Assembly (NCBI GenBank): GCA_037176905.1
Contig: JBBBWG010030632.1
Location: 1 to 48,391, forward strand
Reading direction: 5' to 3'
From: Azolla pinnata
Taxonomy: Eukaryota > Streptophyta > Polypodiopsida > Salviniales > Salviniaceae
Length of the DNA stretch: 48,391 bases
In this document: positions 9,401 through 21,500 of the stretch, one piece after another
Numbering within the stretch: position 1 is the first letter of the stretch
How the letters are laid out: every line of letters begins with the position of its first letter
Position numbers and translations under genes: made by a program
Notes under the pieces: model-generated
Database searches by the model: none
Seen by the model: the letters and a program-made list of their open reading frames with translations, nothing else
What the model was told of the DNA's origin: nothing

Positions 9401-12128
9401 TTCTCTTCTGCTTCTTCTTCTTTTGCTTCTTCTTCTTCTTCTTTGAATCTCCAATACTTCCACACCTATAGAAAAAGAGGGGGAAACAATACATGCAGAC
9501 TACATGGGAAAGGTTTTCTCCCAGAAACGAAAGGATGGACTGTGATAAAATTATATGCAACCCTGATCCACTATCAGCCATCTGGCTGAACCATACAAAA
9601 TGTTGTTTCTCTGATTGCACCATGTTTATATCAATGAGACAGCTTATTTTACACAAGAATTTAGATGGATTTGTTTCAAAAATGGCCAGAAAGAGCATGA
9701 TCTGCATATTGCACAATGCAGGCTTCATGTGGTTTGGTATGAAAGAAAATACTCTTATTTGGATGCTCTTAGATTTGATGATTGTTTCTACATGGCAGGC
9801 TTTTGACATGCATTTTGCAAATCATGGTCACGAAATTCAGAAGTGTTAAGACTTTGTTTTTAAGAAGTTCAGGAATATGCAAGGGCCTAATTGATATAAT
9901 TGCTTCTTGCTGATGCATAATTCACCAAGAAAACAGAGTTCACTATCCAACGTAAGGCAACCCCATATAATAGATTTACCTAACAGTTCAATACAGAGAT
10001 GCCTTCTCTAAGTATTCCACAAAGCTTTAGCGTTACTACTGCTTGCAGAATGATCTTAAGCATCCTCACCATCTTTCACAAGGTCCATCTTTTGTTGTTC
10101 CTCATAGCCACTGGAGTGTGAAACTTTGGGATCGTATGGACTTCTTGGATCATAACATGCACTATCTACCTGACTACACAAGACAATCTAGCAGATTCAT
10201 TTACCAAGAAGATCTGCTGTATAGAGGAAGGTCCAAGTGTTTCAAGAGACATGCAAGGCTTAAGGGTTACCATCATTTGTCGGAACCATGTAGTACATCC
10301 ATGACATGACACATCCTTCATGATGTATACTGCCTTCTCTGGTTGATCTTGTGACATTTTATTGAATTCTAACAAATTTTTTGTTCTGTGAATTGAATCC
10401 TACACCAAAACACTATTCTCTCATAATGCCAACATCAAATCTACCCTAAACATAATTATGCCTTTGGATCTGTACCCTAATTTTAGAATTTTAGCACCCT
10501 TAGTCTACAGTATTCCCCTGTCTCATCTGTCTTATTGTTGCCGAGACAATTTCTGCTATGAGTATATTACTGAGCAACACAATGTTTTTTATTTTGTGAA
10601 GATCTGCATTCTCCAAAATTTCTGTGACATGGAAACTCTCAGGTTGCACAGGAGACATATCCTATTCCGTTACTCTGCTGTAATGAGTCATTCTCCTTGA
10701 GATGGAAAAGGGATGTGCTAAATTTTTTCCATTTCGTTTCATTACTGTTGTCCTACTCTCCCAGTAGCCTATTAGATCATCAATTTATAAAGAAAAAATT
10801 ATAATTTATGATTAAACAAGTGCAATGCGCCTCCACAAGTAAGCAAGGAATAGATATTCTTCTAAAGGTCGAGAACAGCATGCACAAACAAAGAGTTAAA
10901 ATAAGCACAGAAGTTCATCTAAAAGCAAAGCCGAACACAAATTCACTGAATGTCCCAAGAGAAGTGAGCTGAATAAAAGCATTCAATACATTCATAGAGG
11001 TGTGCATTTCAGAGACAACATGAAAATTGCGCTTAAGATATGCATAGATACTCTAATGAACGTTGAAAAAGATGAAAAACCCCAAAAATGGAATAGCCGA
11101 ACATCTGAGAACCTTGAAAAGACATATGAAATTTTTCTATTTTCTTACATTAGATAAAAGAAAGAATGAAAGAAAAAAGCTTGTTTTATTCTCGTATATT
11201 GTTGATTATCTTTTCCAACGATTTTTCTTGCAAATTTTGAGACCTTGTTGGTTACTTATGTGGTGGTTTCTATTCTCAAATTCCCTTGGTTTCTTGGTTT
11301 ACAACATTTCTCCACAGTTTTTAATCCTCAATTTCCCTTGGTTTCCCACAGTTTTTTTCTCTTGAACTCCCAACTATATGATATTGCTCGAATTTCACAT
11401 AATCTGTCAAATTGATTCTAGTACATTGTGATATCGCTTTTATGCTACTCCTTTTACTGAATTTGTGTGCATTGTTGAGCAGTTTCCTTATTATCGATAA
11501 TTTCACACAGAAAATAAAGGGGAGAAGTTTGATTTTTAGAACTTACTGGTAGCGGGGCAGGCCAATGAGCCCACGAGGTTGCCCAACTATTCTCTGCAGA
11601 CTCAAATGGTCTCATATATTCACTTCCATATGCCCATGAATCTTGTCCAAAGGGATGATTCAGCTGAGCTCCAGCAGCGTGAGGATTGATTGGATGCAGG
11701 GGCATCGGGTTCGAATTCGGATTTGGCGAAACCCCTGGGGGTAAGCAATGCTCCCATGGCGACTGGCTCGTCCACTGCGGTATGCTGTAATTCTGGGACG
11801 AGTAATTCTGAGAGGAAGAGTCCCAAGCTCCTACAGAAGCGTGATCCGACGCCGCGTTGATCGCAACCCCGGGCGGAGCTTCGGCGGCGCCATGCCCGGC
11901 ATACGGGTCGTGCGGGTAAGGGCCGTAATGAGGGTAAAGGCTGCGGCTAGGGTCAGCGTGAGGGTTGCGGTTTGCAACTGCGGAGGTAGGGTAAGGGTTA
12001 GGGTTAGGGTTTGCGGCGGCGTTGGGGTTGGGAGCAGGGTTAGGGTTAGGGTTAGGGGTCCAGTAGGGCGGGTAGGTTTGGTAGGGCAAAGCGTGGTCGG
12101 ATTGATGCGGGGGCACGAAGGAGGCCAT
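6427..12128 (-). CDS. double U1/matrin-type zinc-finger protein, 4 exons
   Basis: Exons: 12128-11547, 9465-9358, 7878-7232 and 6481-6427, all phase-consistent, giving 463 residues. Exon 1 (residues 1-194) is disordered, rich in Pro, Asn, Ser and Trp, with a Pro-Asn stretch at about residues 25-48 coded by telomere-like hexamers. Exon 2 is acidic (Glu runs then five Asp). Exon 3 carries two fingers with identical spacing C-x2-C-x12-H-x5-H (C267, C270, H283, H289 and C415, C418, H431, H437), the layout of U1-type fingers that bind double-stranded or structured RNA in plant and animal nuclear proteins. Between them is an (Ala-Pro)n linker coded by a GGTGCT repeat. Each finger ends GGK(A/K)H. The tail GVIIQRFVKQN on exon 4 is less certain. 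The family role is probably RNA binding or RNP assembly in the nucleus, but no partner can be inferred. Introns of 2.1, 1.5 and 0.75 kb hold repeats and no second gene. Confidence 0.82.
8922..9172. repeat. 61-bp minisatellite in zinc-finger intron 2
   Basis: A 61-bp unit containing GTTGGATTCAATAAAATGAA and GAGAATTCTTGAACATC recurs with starts at about 8962 (short first unit), 9023, 9084 and 9145, preceded by a partial 40-bp copy. Copies are nearly identical, so the amplification is recent. Open frames across it on the minus strand are repeat artefacts. Confidence 0.88.
11982..12060 (-). repeat. telomere-like hexamer repeat within coding exon 1 of the zinc-finger gene
   Basis: The plus strand reads (GGGTTA)n with small interruptions, so the coding strand is (CCCTAA)n and is translated as repeating Pro-Asn. 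The hexamer length keeps the frame, unlike the seven-base CCCTAAA unit usual at plant telomeres. Confidence 0.85.
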
Positions 12129-12516
12129 GGAGGGCGGCGCAGATCGTCCGTGTCGGGGATGAGGGAGCGAAGGATCGGTGCATTGGACTGCCAGAAGCGG
12201 GAAGATCCGTGACGCCGAAGCGATGGCAAAGCACAGGGACAGAGGGAAGCGAGAGATCGGGAGAAAGAGAAGAGGAAAAAAAAAGGCCTACCTGCTTGCT
12301 GCCTCCTCCTTCCTCGGCCCTCTTGCTCTCTGCTCCGCTGCTCCGTGCTCCTTCCTCCTCCGCTTCTGCTTCTGCTTCTGCTTCTGCTTCTGCTGCTTCT
12401 GCTGCTCTGCTGCTTCGTCTTCTTCTTCGTCGTCTTCTTCGTCTTCTTCGTCTTCGTCTTCGTCTTCTTCACATTTTCTCTGTTCTTCGTTTTCTCTGTT
12501 TCTTCTGTGTTCTTGG

Positions 12517-12664
12517 CTATGGACGGTTTCACACCTGGTGTCCGGACAGCTCGGCTATGGACGGTTTCACACCTGGTGTCCGGACAACTTGGCCATGGAC
12601 GGTTTCACACCTGGTGTCCGGACAGCTTGGCCTTTGGACGCTTTCACACCTGGTGTCCGGACAA
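12517..12664. repeat. 38-bp tandem array, four copies, with nested palindromes
   Basis: Copies start at 12517, 12555, 12593 and 12631. Each holds GGACGGTTTCACACC followed by TGGTGTCCGGACA. Within it ACACCTGGTGT is a near-palindrome and TGTCCGGACA is a perfect palindrome; the two overlap by TGT. The array lies about 390 to 540 bp upstream of the zinc-finger ATG, in its promoter or 5' leader. Confidence 0.9.
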
Positions 12665-13002
12665 ACAAGAGACTCGAGGAACATTGCCGAGAAGAAAAGG
12701 CCAGGGTTTTGCTGAGGCTCTGTTGGAGGCCGCGGAGAGAGAAAAAACAAAAATCAAGCACAGGCTTCCGAGAGCGGAAGAGGTTGGTTCGCGAGCTCGG
12801 GTCCCCGGCTGCCGAGGATTCCCCGCGGCCGACCGATCCGATCGATCCGTGCGCGGCGTTCCGAGGCGGTGCTGCGATCCGTACTCGTCGAGCGAGCAGC
12901 GGCTTGTCTCCTCCGTCTTTGGAGGATGAGAGAGCGTCTCTTTCTCGCGGAGCAGAAGAGTTCGAGAGATCGAGCAAACTGTTCTAGAGAATTTACTGAT
13001 GC

Positions 13003-13506
13003 AGATCAGGAGACTGAATATGAGAAATTCTTAGTGGCGTGCAAGCTTAATTAGTTGCGAGTACTTATAATTAATGTAGTTAACATGTAGTAAACGTATT
13101 CGACATATCAGGAGACTGAATATGAGAAATTCTTAGTGGTATGCAAGCTTAATTAGTCGCGAATACTTATAATTAATGTATTTGGCACGTAGTAAACGTA
13201 TTCGACATATCAGGAGACTGAATATGAGAAATTCTTAGTGGTATGCAAGCTTAATTAGTTGCGAATACTTATAAGTAATGTATTTGACACGTAGTAAACG
13301 TATTCGACATATCAGGAGACTGATATATGAGAAATTCTTAGTGGTATGCAAGCTTTATTAGTTGCGAATACTTATAATTAATGTAGTTAACACGTAGTAA
13401 ACGTATTCGACCTATCAGGAGACTGAATATGAGAAATTCTTAGTGGTATGCAAGCTTAATTAGTTGCGAATACTTATAATTAATGTAGTTAACACGTAGT
13501 TAAGAC
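13003..13506. repeat. 102-bp satellite-like tandem repeat, five copies
   Basis: The unit starts ATCAGGAGACTGAATATGAG, continues through GCAAGCTTAATTAGTTGCGA and ends GTAGTAAACGTATTCGACAT. Copies start at about 13006, 13108, 13210, 13312 and 13415; one has a one-base insertion giving a 103-bp step. Divergence between copies is only a few bases per unit. Confidence 0.92.
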
Positions 13507-13763
13507 ACGTGCTCTAAGAATTTATTAACTTCTTTATTAAATACTTTTGAAATACGTACGTGGCATACGTATTGTAATTTGTACTCGGACCGTATGCTAT
13601 ACGTATGTAACAACATCGGACCATTGCAATAACTGATGGCCACCAGAAACTGCTAACTACGAGACTTCGATCTTTAGCCATATGGACTTGTATACATGGA
13701 CGTTGAACTCGGCCTATCATGCGTGGAAGCCCATGCCATGACTTGGACTGAGTTGGTCCAGTA

Positions 13764-13793
13764 GAAACCCTAAACCCTAAACCCTAAACCCTG
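13764..13793 (+). promoter_or_regulatory. telo-box / short interstitial telomere repeat
   Basis: AAACCCTAAACCCTAAACCC is an exact run of the plant telomere heptamer. Short AAACCCTAA elements near plant transcription starts are known as telo-boxes, bound by TRB/Myb-type factors. This one lies between the divergent zinc-finger and F-box genes, about 1.7 kb from each ATG, so its role is uncertain. Confidence 0.6.
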
Positions 13794-14119
13794 ACCAACC
13801 GTCCACGTAAGTCATAAAACTGGCTTGGCCAGCTTCTCTGACGTTCCGCGGCTTTTTTTAACCAGATGTTCTGATTGCTCGGATATCACTCTTGTTATCG
13901 ATCGATCTGCTTCTTTCGCATTCTCAATCATGCTCCCCGCTTCTACCTCTCAGATCGATCTGCTACTTCTCCGACATTCGAAAGAATGTTAGGCGTTTAA
14001 CATTCTAAGAACATGCCCAGAGCACAATCCGCATATCAATGTTTTTCTTTTCGGTAACTTGATCTGCTTCCAACTACGCATGCATCTGTAGCTGTTACAA
14101 ATCGATTAGCTCCCAAGCG

Positions 14120-14398
14120 GCCAAGATGGATCGATTCGCTTCCCGATTGTTGCCGATTGATCAACTCTCCAATTGTTTGCCGATCGAATTTGCTTCCGAT
14201 AGCTATCCACGTGCCTTGATCGATCTAGCTTCCAAACAATTATCCCTGTGCCTTCATCAATCTAGCTTTCGACAATTATCCATGCGCCTTGATCGATCTG
14301 GCTTCAGATCGATCAAGATTCTGACTGTTATCAATCCGACCGATCTGGCTTATGATTGTTATCAATCCGATCAATCTGATGTGCTTTTAATTGCTCTG

Positions 14399-14451
<53 letters not shown>

Positions 14452-14991
14452 GGCTTGTCCTTATAGAAGCTCCTATTCCCTTTTGGATTGGGAAGCCCGC
14501 CAATTGATCAGCTTCCCAAATGTTGCCAATCAATCAACCTGCAACTATTGTCGATCGATTTTCTTCTAGCTGTTATCCACGTGCCTTGATCGATCTGGCT
14601 TCCGACCGTCATTAATGCGATCGATCTCACGTGCTTCTAACTGCTCTAGCATCGTTACTCTCTCTCTCTCTCTCTCTGGCTTTTCCTTCTTCTAGAAGCT
14701 TCTATTCCCTTCCGAAATGGGAAGCTGCTAGCCGATCAGCTGCCCGATTGTTGCCGATCGATCAGCTGCCCGGATTGTTGCCGATCGATCAACGTTCCAA
14801 CAGCCATCGATCGATTCGCTTTCGACGGTTACAATCCGCGTGCTTGCCGCGATCGATCCGGCTTCCGGCCATCATCGATCAGCTTCCGCGGCTGCGGCCG
14901 ATCGATCGGCTTCCGACAGGTATCCATGCGCTTCGATCGATCTACCTTCCGACTATTATCGATCGCGGATCGATCTAACGTGCTTCTAACT

Positions 14992-15035
<44 letters not shown>

Positions 15036-15040
15036 TGGCT
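14120..15040. repeat. higher-order degenerate array of GATCGATC and (CT)n units
   Basis: Short units of about 36 bp built on CTTGATCGATCTGGCTTCC and TTATCCATGCGC are repeated from 14126. They are nested in a larger unit seen three times (near 14381, 14631 and 14980). The larger unit has GTGCTTCTAACTGCTCT, then a (CT)n tract, then GGCT-x-TTCCTTCTTCTAGAA with TTCTATTCCCTT. The open frames through it are low-complexity Ser/Leu/Arg and not convincing proteins. Confidence 0.75.
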
Positions 15041-15534
15041 GTTCTTTCTAGAAGCTTCTAGAACATTCTATTCCCTTGCTTCTAGAACCTTCGATTCCCT
15101 CCGAGGATTCCTTCCCGGGGATCCTCGCCGAACGTACCTGCAACAGGCGGAGAAGCAGAAGAAGCAGAAGCAGAAGCAGAAGCAGAAGCAGAAGAAGAAG
15201 CGGAAGAAGCAGAAGCGGAAGCGGATGGAGGACCGAAGCAGAAGAAGAAGCAGCAGCAGCAGCAGCAGGAGAAGGAAGCGATAAGGAAGGAAAGAACGGC
15301 AAGGTCCAGAAGGTGAAGAAGAAGAAGGAGGAGGAGGAGGAGCAGCAGCAGCAGCAGCAGAAGAAGAAGGAGAAGAAGAAGAAGAAGAAGCAGGAGCAGG
15401 AGCAACAGCAGGAGGAGGAGGAGGAGGAAGAAGAAGAAGAAGAAAGAGGAAGAAGAAGAAGAAGAGGCGGAAGCAGGAGAAGAGGTAGACATCGCCATGT
15501 CCAGCTGCTACCAAGGACGGGAAGCGCCGCTAGG

Positions 15535-18500
15535 ATGAGCAATTCCGTCTCTCGCAGAGCCGCCTCCTCCACCACCGCAGATCTGCCGCGGAGCCTCCAA
15601 AGCCATAGCCAGCGCCTCCACATGGGTAAGCCTGCTCCGAACCCTAATCCTGACGCGAGCCTGATCGGCCTAGACACAGTCCCTAACCCTAATCCGAGCC
15701 CTGTCGTTACCCTAGCCCCAGTCTCGAACTCGATGGGGAGCCCTAATCCCAATCCGAGCAGCGACCCTACTCATCACAGATGCCCTAACCCTAACCCTAA
15801 CTCAAACCCTAGAACCGTCCTAAACCCAGACCCCAATTCGAAGGAGAGCTCCGATCCGAACCAAACGCCTTACCCCAGCCTTAACCCTAATGCAAAACCT
15901 AACCCTAGACCTGCCCCCAACCCAGACCCTAGCCCAAACCCTAGCCCCAACCATGGCCCCATCCCAAACCCTAGCAGTATTGAAAACCCAGACCCGAACT
16001 CGAGGGAGAGCCCGAATCCTAACCCAAACCCTTACCCTAGCATTGACCATAACCCATCCACCGATCTGAACCTCAATGGAATCGAAAACCCGGGCTCGAA
16101 CTCGTGGGACAGCGCGAATCCCGGTCCGATTCCGAATCCCGATGTCGATCTGGACCCGATTTCCTGTTCTTCAAGCATCATGTGGAAGAAGCTTTGCATG
16201 TCTGGACCTCGGTCGCGGCCGTGTGGGAGCAGCATTCTCGACGTGTTCAACGACCATATCCTGACAAGGATCTTGAAGAACCTCGATCATTTCGACAGGA
16301 AATCTTGGAGGCTGTGCTGCAAGCACTTCTATGCGCTCGAATCATCGTGCCGCACCCGCATCTCCCTTCTCCGCGCGCATATACTCCCGTCGATGTGGCC
16401 GTTTCACACGTCCCTCCAGCACCTCGACCTCTCGAGCTGCACATTCCTCTCGGATGAGAACCTCCATTCCACGGTGGCCATGACTGCTCGAACACGCCTC
16501 CTGTCGCTGAACCTCGCCAAGGTCGAGACCTTCACCAACCTCGGCCTCATCTCTTTGGCCAAGGAGTGCTGCTCGATTGTAGAGATCGATCTCTCGCGAT
16601 GCTACCAATTGAGCGATTTGGGTGTCGTGAGCTTAGCACACATGAAGAGCTTGAAATCGCTCAAGCTCGGTGGCTGTAGGTTCGTAACAGATGCTGGGAT
16701 AATCGCCATAATTGTTGCTTGTCGGCAGCTGGAGGTCCTGAACCTCAGGGGATGCGCTGGGATCACGGATGATAGCTTCAAAGCCATGGCTTGTCATGCC
16801 CGAGAGCTTCGAGAGCTCGATCTTTCCCTCACCAAGGTGCAAACTCACAAAAAACTTTGTTGTCTCGTTTTTCACTTTGTTGCTGCATCCTCTCGAGAAT
16901 TCCACTGTTATATTGTTTTGAAAATTCTGCCAATTTTGAATAATTGTCTTTGGAACTCCACACTTTCGGTTGCATTGTTGTGAAGGTTCTGGTTTAGGAT
17001 CTTTCCCATACAAAGGCAACAGACTTGCAAAGCTTTTGTTGTTGCATTTTCTGGGAGATTTGGGAAACTCTGTTGTTGCATTGACTTGTTGCATTTTCTT
17101 GAAAACTCCGCATACATGCAATTTCTTGAGAATTCTGGTTTAGGGTTTAGGATGTTCATGGATATTCATGCACTGGAAATTTGTCAGGGAATTCGAGTAG
17201 AAGCCTTTGCAAAGTTGTCTCTAGTTATCAAGGACAATGGTCCTAGCAAGAAGGAGGCTGTGGTGAACATGCCAAACTGAATTCAAAATTGGCAACTTGT
17301 CAAAAACTGACCATCTCTGTATTTTTGAGAATCCTCAGAAGGTGGTTGGGAGCACTTGTATTTCGGGAGACTAGGGTACAGTGTGCGAGCTTTCTTTTGT
17401 GCAGGTTGTTTTCTTTCCTTTGTCGTGCTTTTCAAGCCTTAGCTTTCAGTAATGCAGAATTTGATTTCCTGATAACAATAGATCAAACAGGGAGCCATAA
17501 TCGAGCTGTAGAAAAATAGATAAGATGGTTTTTAATAGCATGTTGTCTATGAAATACTTCATATTAAGGCTGGCATTGTGGGGGAACTACTAATTGGGTC
17601 ACAGTGAATGAGATAATTATACAGAAAACGATTATCAACAGCTATGTATTTAATGCCCATTTTAATGATAAAGGTCTGAATCATGTCATCTTGACATGCT
17701 TGTCTGTGTTTCAGAAACTCGTTGCAATGTGATCTCACATTCACAGAGAGTTGGGCAAAAGTGTGGAAATATTCTTTGGCTATGGATCATGGATCCATCA
17801 CTGGGTTTCATGGATTTGAGCTTGAGAGTTGAGGGTTTTAAAGAGCATATTTATGCAGGGCATCATCTGAGGGGTGAAGGGGTGCAAAAGTGTACTGATC
17901 AAAGAGTTCTAAAAGGGAAGATTGAGGGCAGGGAGTTTGCATATATTTTTAAGCATAAAAATAGCATGAAAAGGCTACACACATACTCTCAAAATCAATG
18001 AAGAGAATGTAAAGTAGGATGTTTTCAGATTTAGAAAATACTTTGGAAGACTTGCGTCTTGGAGTAACACTTCAGGACACTATTCAGTATTACACTCCCT
18101 TCATTTAGGCAGAAAATGTCCTAATAGTAGGTTTGACATTTGACGATGCAAAAGAGATTTCTGCAGTTTAGACAGAAATAAAAACTAGCAGCTGTTTATT
18201 GCATGAGCGTTAAAGCACTCATTGGATCAGAATCAAAACGCTTGGGGACTAAGTCTTCTTTTAAGAGTTGGAGAGATTGGTTTGTCACTAAAGAGTTCTC
18301 TGTGTATTATATAAGAAGCCACATAAATAAATCCTAGCAACAGTTTATTACATGATCGTGGCAAGTGTCGAAGATTTGCTACATGCTTTCATGTGCATGA
18401 AAGATTTGAGTGTTGAGCGTACCATTCCACATTATTGATATCCTTTTGCAGACGAGGTCAGTATCCCCTTAGATAAAGGAGGATGCAACTTTCAACATTC

Positions 18501-21500
18501 TTTCCTTCCAGAGAGATGAGCTAAAAACATTTTTCATGAGTAAACCAAACTTGCATTATTGCTTATTTATGTAGCCAGCTAAGACCAGATTTTCCATGAA
18601 TACCAGCGCATGCAGTGCATTTTAACATAGCCCTCATTGCCTTCGTTGCTAAAGGTATATCATTATGTGCTTATAGGATGTGTGGAGTTATCACCAAAAT
18701 TCAAAGTTGGTTTCGATCCAATCTCACATGTTGATGAACCATCAACATGTGAGATTGGATGTCTCATCATATAGTTTGAGACTCCAATCCCGATTCCTGG
18801 AATCAAAATTCTGGATGTCTCATCATATAGTTTGAGACTCCAATCCCGATTCCTGGAATCAAAATTGCTAGAAGTCATGTGTATTCCATGGAGGATTGGG
18901 GTAACGAATCATAAAAAACACAATTCAGTGGAAGCATAGGGTCTCTTTCAAGAGTATAGATAGCATGGCTTGCAGCATCTCTAGCGTTTCAGTAGGGCAA
19001 TATGATAGAGATTTTTTTCAGCCATTTTTACAGGATGCATTGCTGCAGCTTTAGGTGTAGATTCTTTCTTCCTCTTAGGAATCTTTTCCTTTACTCTTGG
19101 TATATTTCATTGTAACTAAGGATTAAGGGCTGAAGCAAAGAAATGGAGCAGAACTGAAATTTGTTTATGCCTACAGATCACATAAGATATAGAACCGGGA
19201 ACATCTCCTTTATATGCTCTTTGAAGAGTATTGCAAAAGTGTTTTCTTGATGTATATATTATGGTGCTTGCAGATTACAAAGGAAGGTCTATCTGCAATA
19301 GCAGAGCTCAATCTTCTCGAGAAATTGACATTGATGGGATGCAACCATGTTGATGATGATGGTTTAATTAATCTCAAGCGTGGCTGCAAGTCATTGCAGG
19401 TATTTGCAAGTCATTGTGCATATATGTTAGACTTTGTGCCCTATGTTATACATTTATGTATATCTACTCACCCATATATGTGTGCCCTGTATACACACTC
19501 AGATATATGTTTAAAGTGTGTGCCTTTCATGTAAATAGTTACATCTTCTTGCTCTTTGCAGATGTTGGACATATCAAGGTGCGAAGGTGTTAACCATGCT
19601 GGGCTTATAGGCTTAGCAAATGGGGCTGTCTCCTTGAAGCATATAGTGCTTTCTTATTGTGACGTGGTATTGTAACATGTGTGTAGAAGTTATTATTATA
19701 TTATTTTCTCGAATGGCCTCAATGTTGTTCACAGAGTCTATTGACCTGTACTCGTTGATTGGTTGCAGTTGACAGATGAAGTCTTGCAGAATTTTGGGAA
19801 GTTTTCAGATTTGCGGTCGCTTCGATTCGATGGGTGTGAGTTGACTGACATCGGCTTAGGACTTGTTGGGAAATCCTTCAAAAATCTGAAAGAGTTGAGC
19901 TTAAGCAAATGCAAGGGAGTTACAGACATCGGAATATCTGCAGCAGTGATGGGTTGCATTCATCTGAATAGCATCGACCTCACGTGTTGTGGTGAGGTCA
20001 CAGATGTAGGGTTGTCTGCCATCACAAGCTCTTGTAAAGATCTGATCACTTTGAAGATGGAGTCCTGTTTGCAAGTGAGCATGGAAGGGTTCTTGAAACT
20101 GAGCTCGTGCCAGTATCTGGAGGAGCTGGATTTGACAGACACAAACCTTAATGATGAAGGTAAACTTCAGAATGTTGAGATGTTCAAGTACACAGTGTTT
20201 GATCCATCACATATATAGATTTGTGCTGAAGACCTCATGGCTATGCAGCGACAGCTTCAGCACGAAAAACTGATCAATCATATGGATGTACCAAACAGAG
20301 AAAACAAAAGGCCTTCTGCATTTAGCATTTACCTGTGTATTTTATATTCATCAATGTTTCCTTTCTCTGCAGGGCTGATGGCTGCAACGAAATGCAGGAG
20401 TTTAAGAATACTGAAGATAGGGTACTGTCCAAATGTGCTTGACGAAGGGCTATACCGTGTCGCATCGAATTGCCCGAATCTTCGTGAACTGGATATCTAC
20501 AGGTCTAACCTCAGTAGTCATATAAAACCCCCGGCATATAAGCTGATGGTAAATCTTTGTCATACGGTGTGATGAAAGCAATGGGAAAATTTTGCGATCG
20601 ATTCCTTTGTGTTAGGTCTGGGGGGGTCGGAAACAGAGGCATGAGTGCTATTTGCAGCGGATGCAAGGAATTGAGATCGTTGAACATTTCATATTGCTCC
20701 AATGTGACAGATAATGGCTTGCTTGAGGTTGCTCGGCTGCGGAACCTCAGCATCTTGGAGATGAGAGGATGCACCGCAGTAACATCTCTCGGATTGATAG
20801 CTGTTGCCAAAGCATGCCAGCGATTAGTCGAGCTCGATGTAAAGCATTGTAGATCTCTGGAAGATTTTGTTCCCTTAGAATTGGCACTCCATTGCAATAA
20901 CCTCAAACAAGTAAGCTTTTCTTTTTTCTCCCCCCTATCCCTTCTTTTTTATCAAACTGACTTTCATATATACCAAACTTCCATTCATTCATTCATTCAT
21001 TCATTTCATCTTTCTAATTTTTCATTTTATCAGAGATGTTTGCATGTATCCATCTAAGCAGAAGAAATGGTGTGGAATAAAGAAAAGCTTAATGGTGTAG
21101 ATTTAAGCAAGTAGGATGACTTAGTAAAGAGAAACGAATGGTGTGGGAAGAAAAGAAAACAGTTAATTTTGACATACGCTGTATTTTTTGACATTCTGAT
21201 TGCATAAACAGCGAGGAAAAACAAACAGAAGAGTAGAGATAAAAAGATTCTCTTCTTTTTTTTTGGTGATTCTCTTGTAGATCAACTTGTCGTATTGCGC
21301 GGCTACGGATGAAGGGATTGTCGCGCTGGCAAGGCTTGAATGCATGCAGAACATGAGGCTGCTCCATGTAGAGAATTTGAGCCTGAAAGGGGTCTACGAG
21401 GTCTTGATGGTGGGTGAGAGCTTGCTTAAACTCAAGCTGTTAGTGGAGTACAAATATGACCTTCCCGAGCATATAATCGAGCATGCCGAGAAGCGTGGTT

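Larger units (their letters stand above)
12129..15534. other. 3.4-kb divergent intergenic region between zinc-finger and F-box genes
   Basis: The two genes are transcribed away from each other, so both promoters and 5' leaders are here. The region is almost entirely repeats: (CTTCTG)n and (CTTCGT)n at about 12358-12480, a 38-bp palindrome array, a GC-rich stretch to about 12990, a 102-bp satellite, a telo-box, then (CT)n and GATCGATC arrays, and finally purine-rich (GAAGCA)n and (GAA)n sequence at 15140-15480 that is probably F-box 5' leader. No other gene is supported. Arg/Lys/Glu-rich frames in the last part are repeat artefacts unless the F-box protein starts further upstream. Confidence 0.65.

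Noticed and set aside
12129-15040. Transposable element with terminal repeats in the divergent intergenic region
   Set aside because: Only local tandem repeats were found; no transposase, reverse transcriptase, long terminal repeats or target-site duplications were visible.
15076-15534. Extended N-terminus of the F-box protein from the ATG at 15076
   Set aside because: The added 153 residues are purely repeat-coded Arg/Ser, Lys and Glu runs directly after a (CT)n tract, more typical of a 5' leader. Kept only as an alternative start.
15048-15752. Long minus-strand Leu/Ser/Cys-rich frames opposite the F-box first exon
   Set aside because: They are the complement of a (GAAGCA)n and (GAA)n purine tract and of the telomere-like coding repeat; no domain is present.
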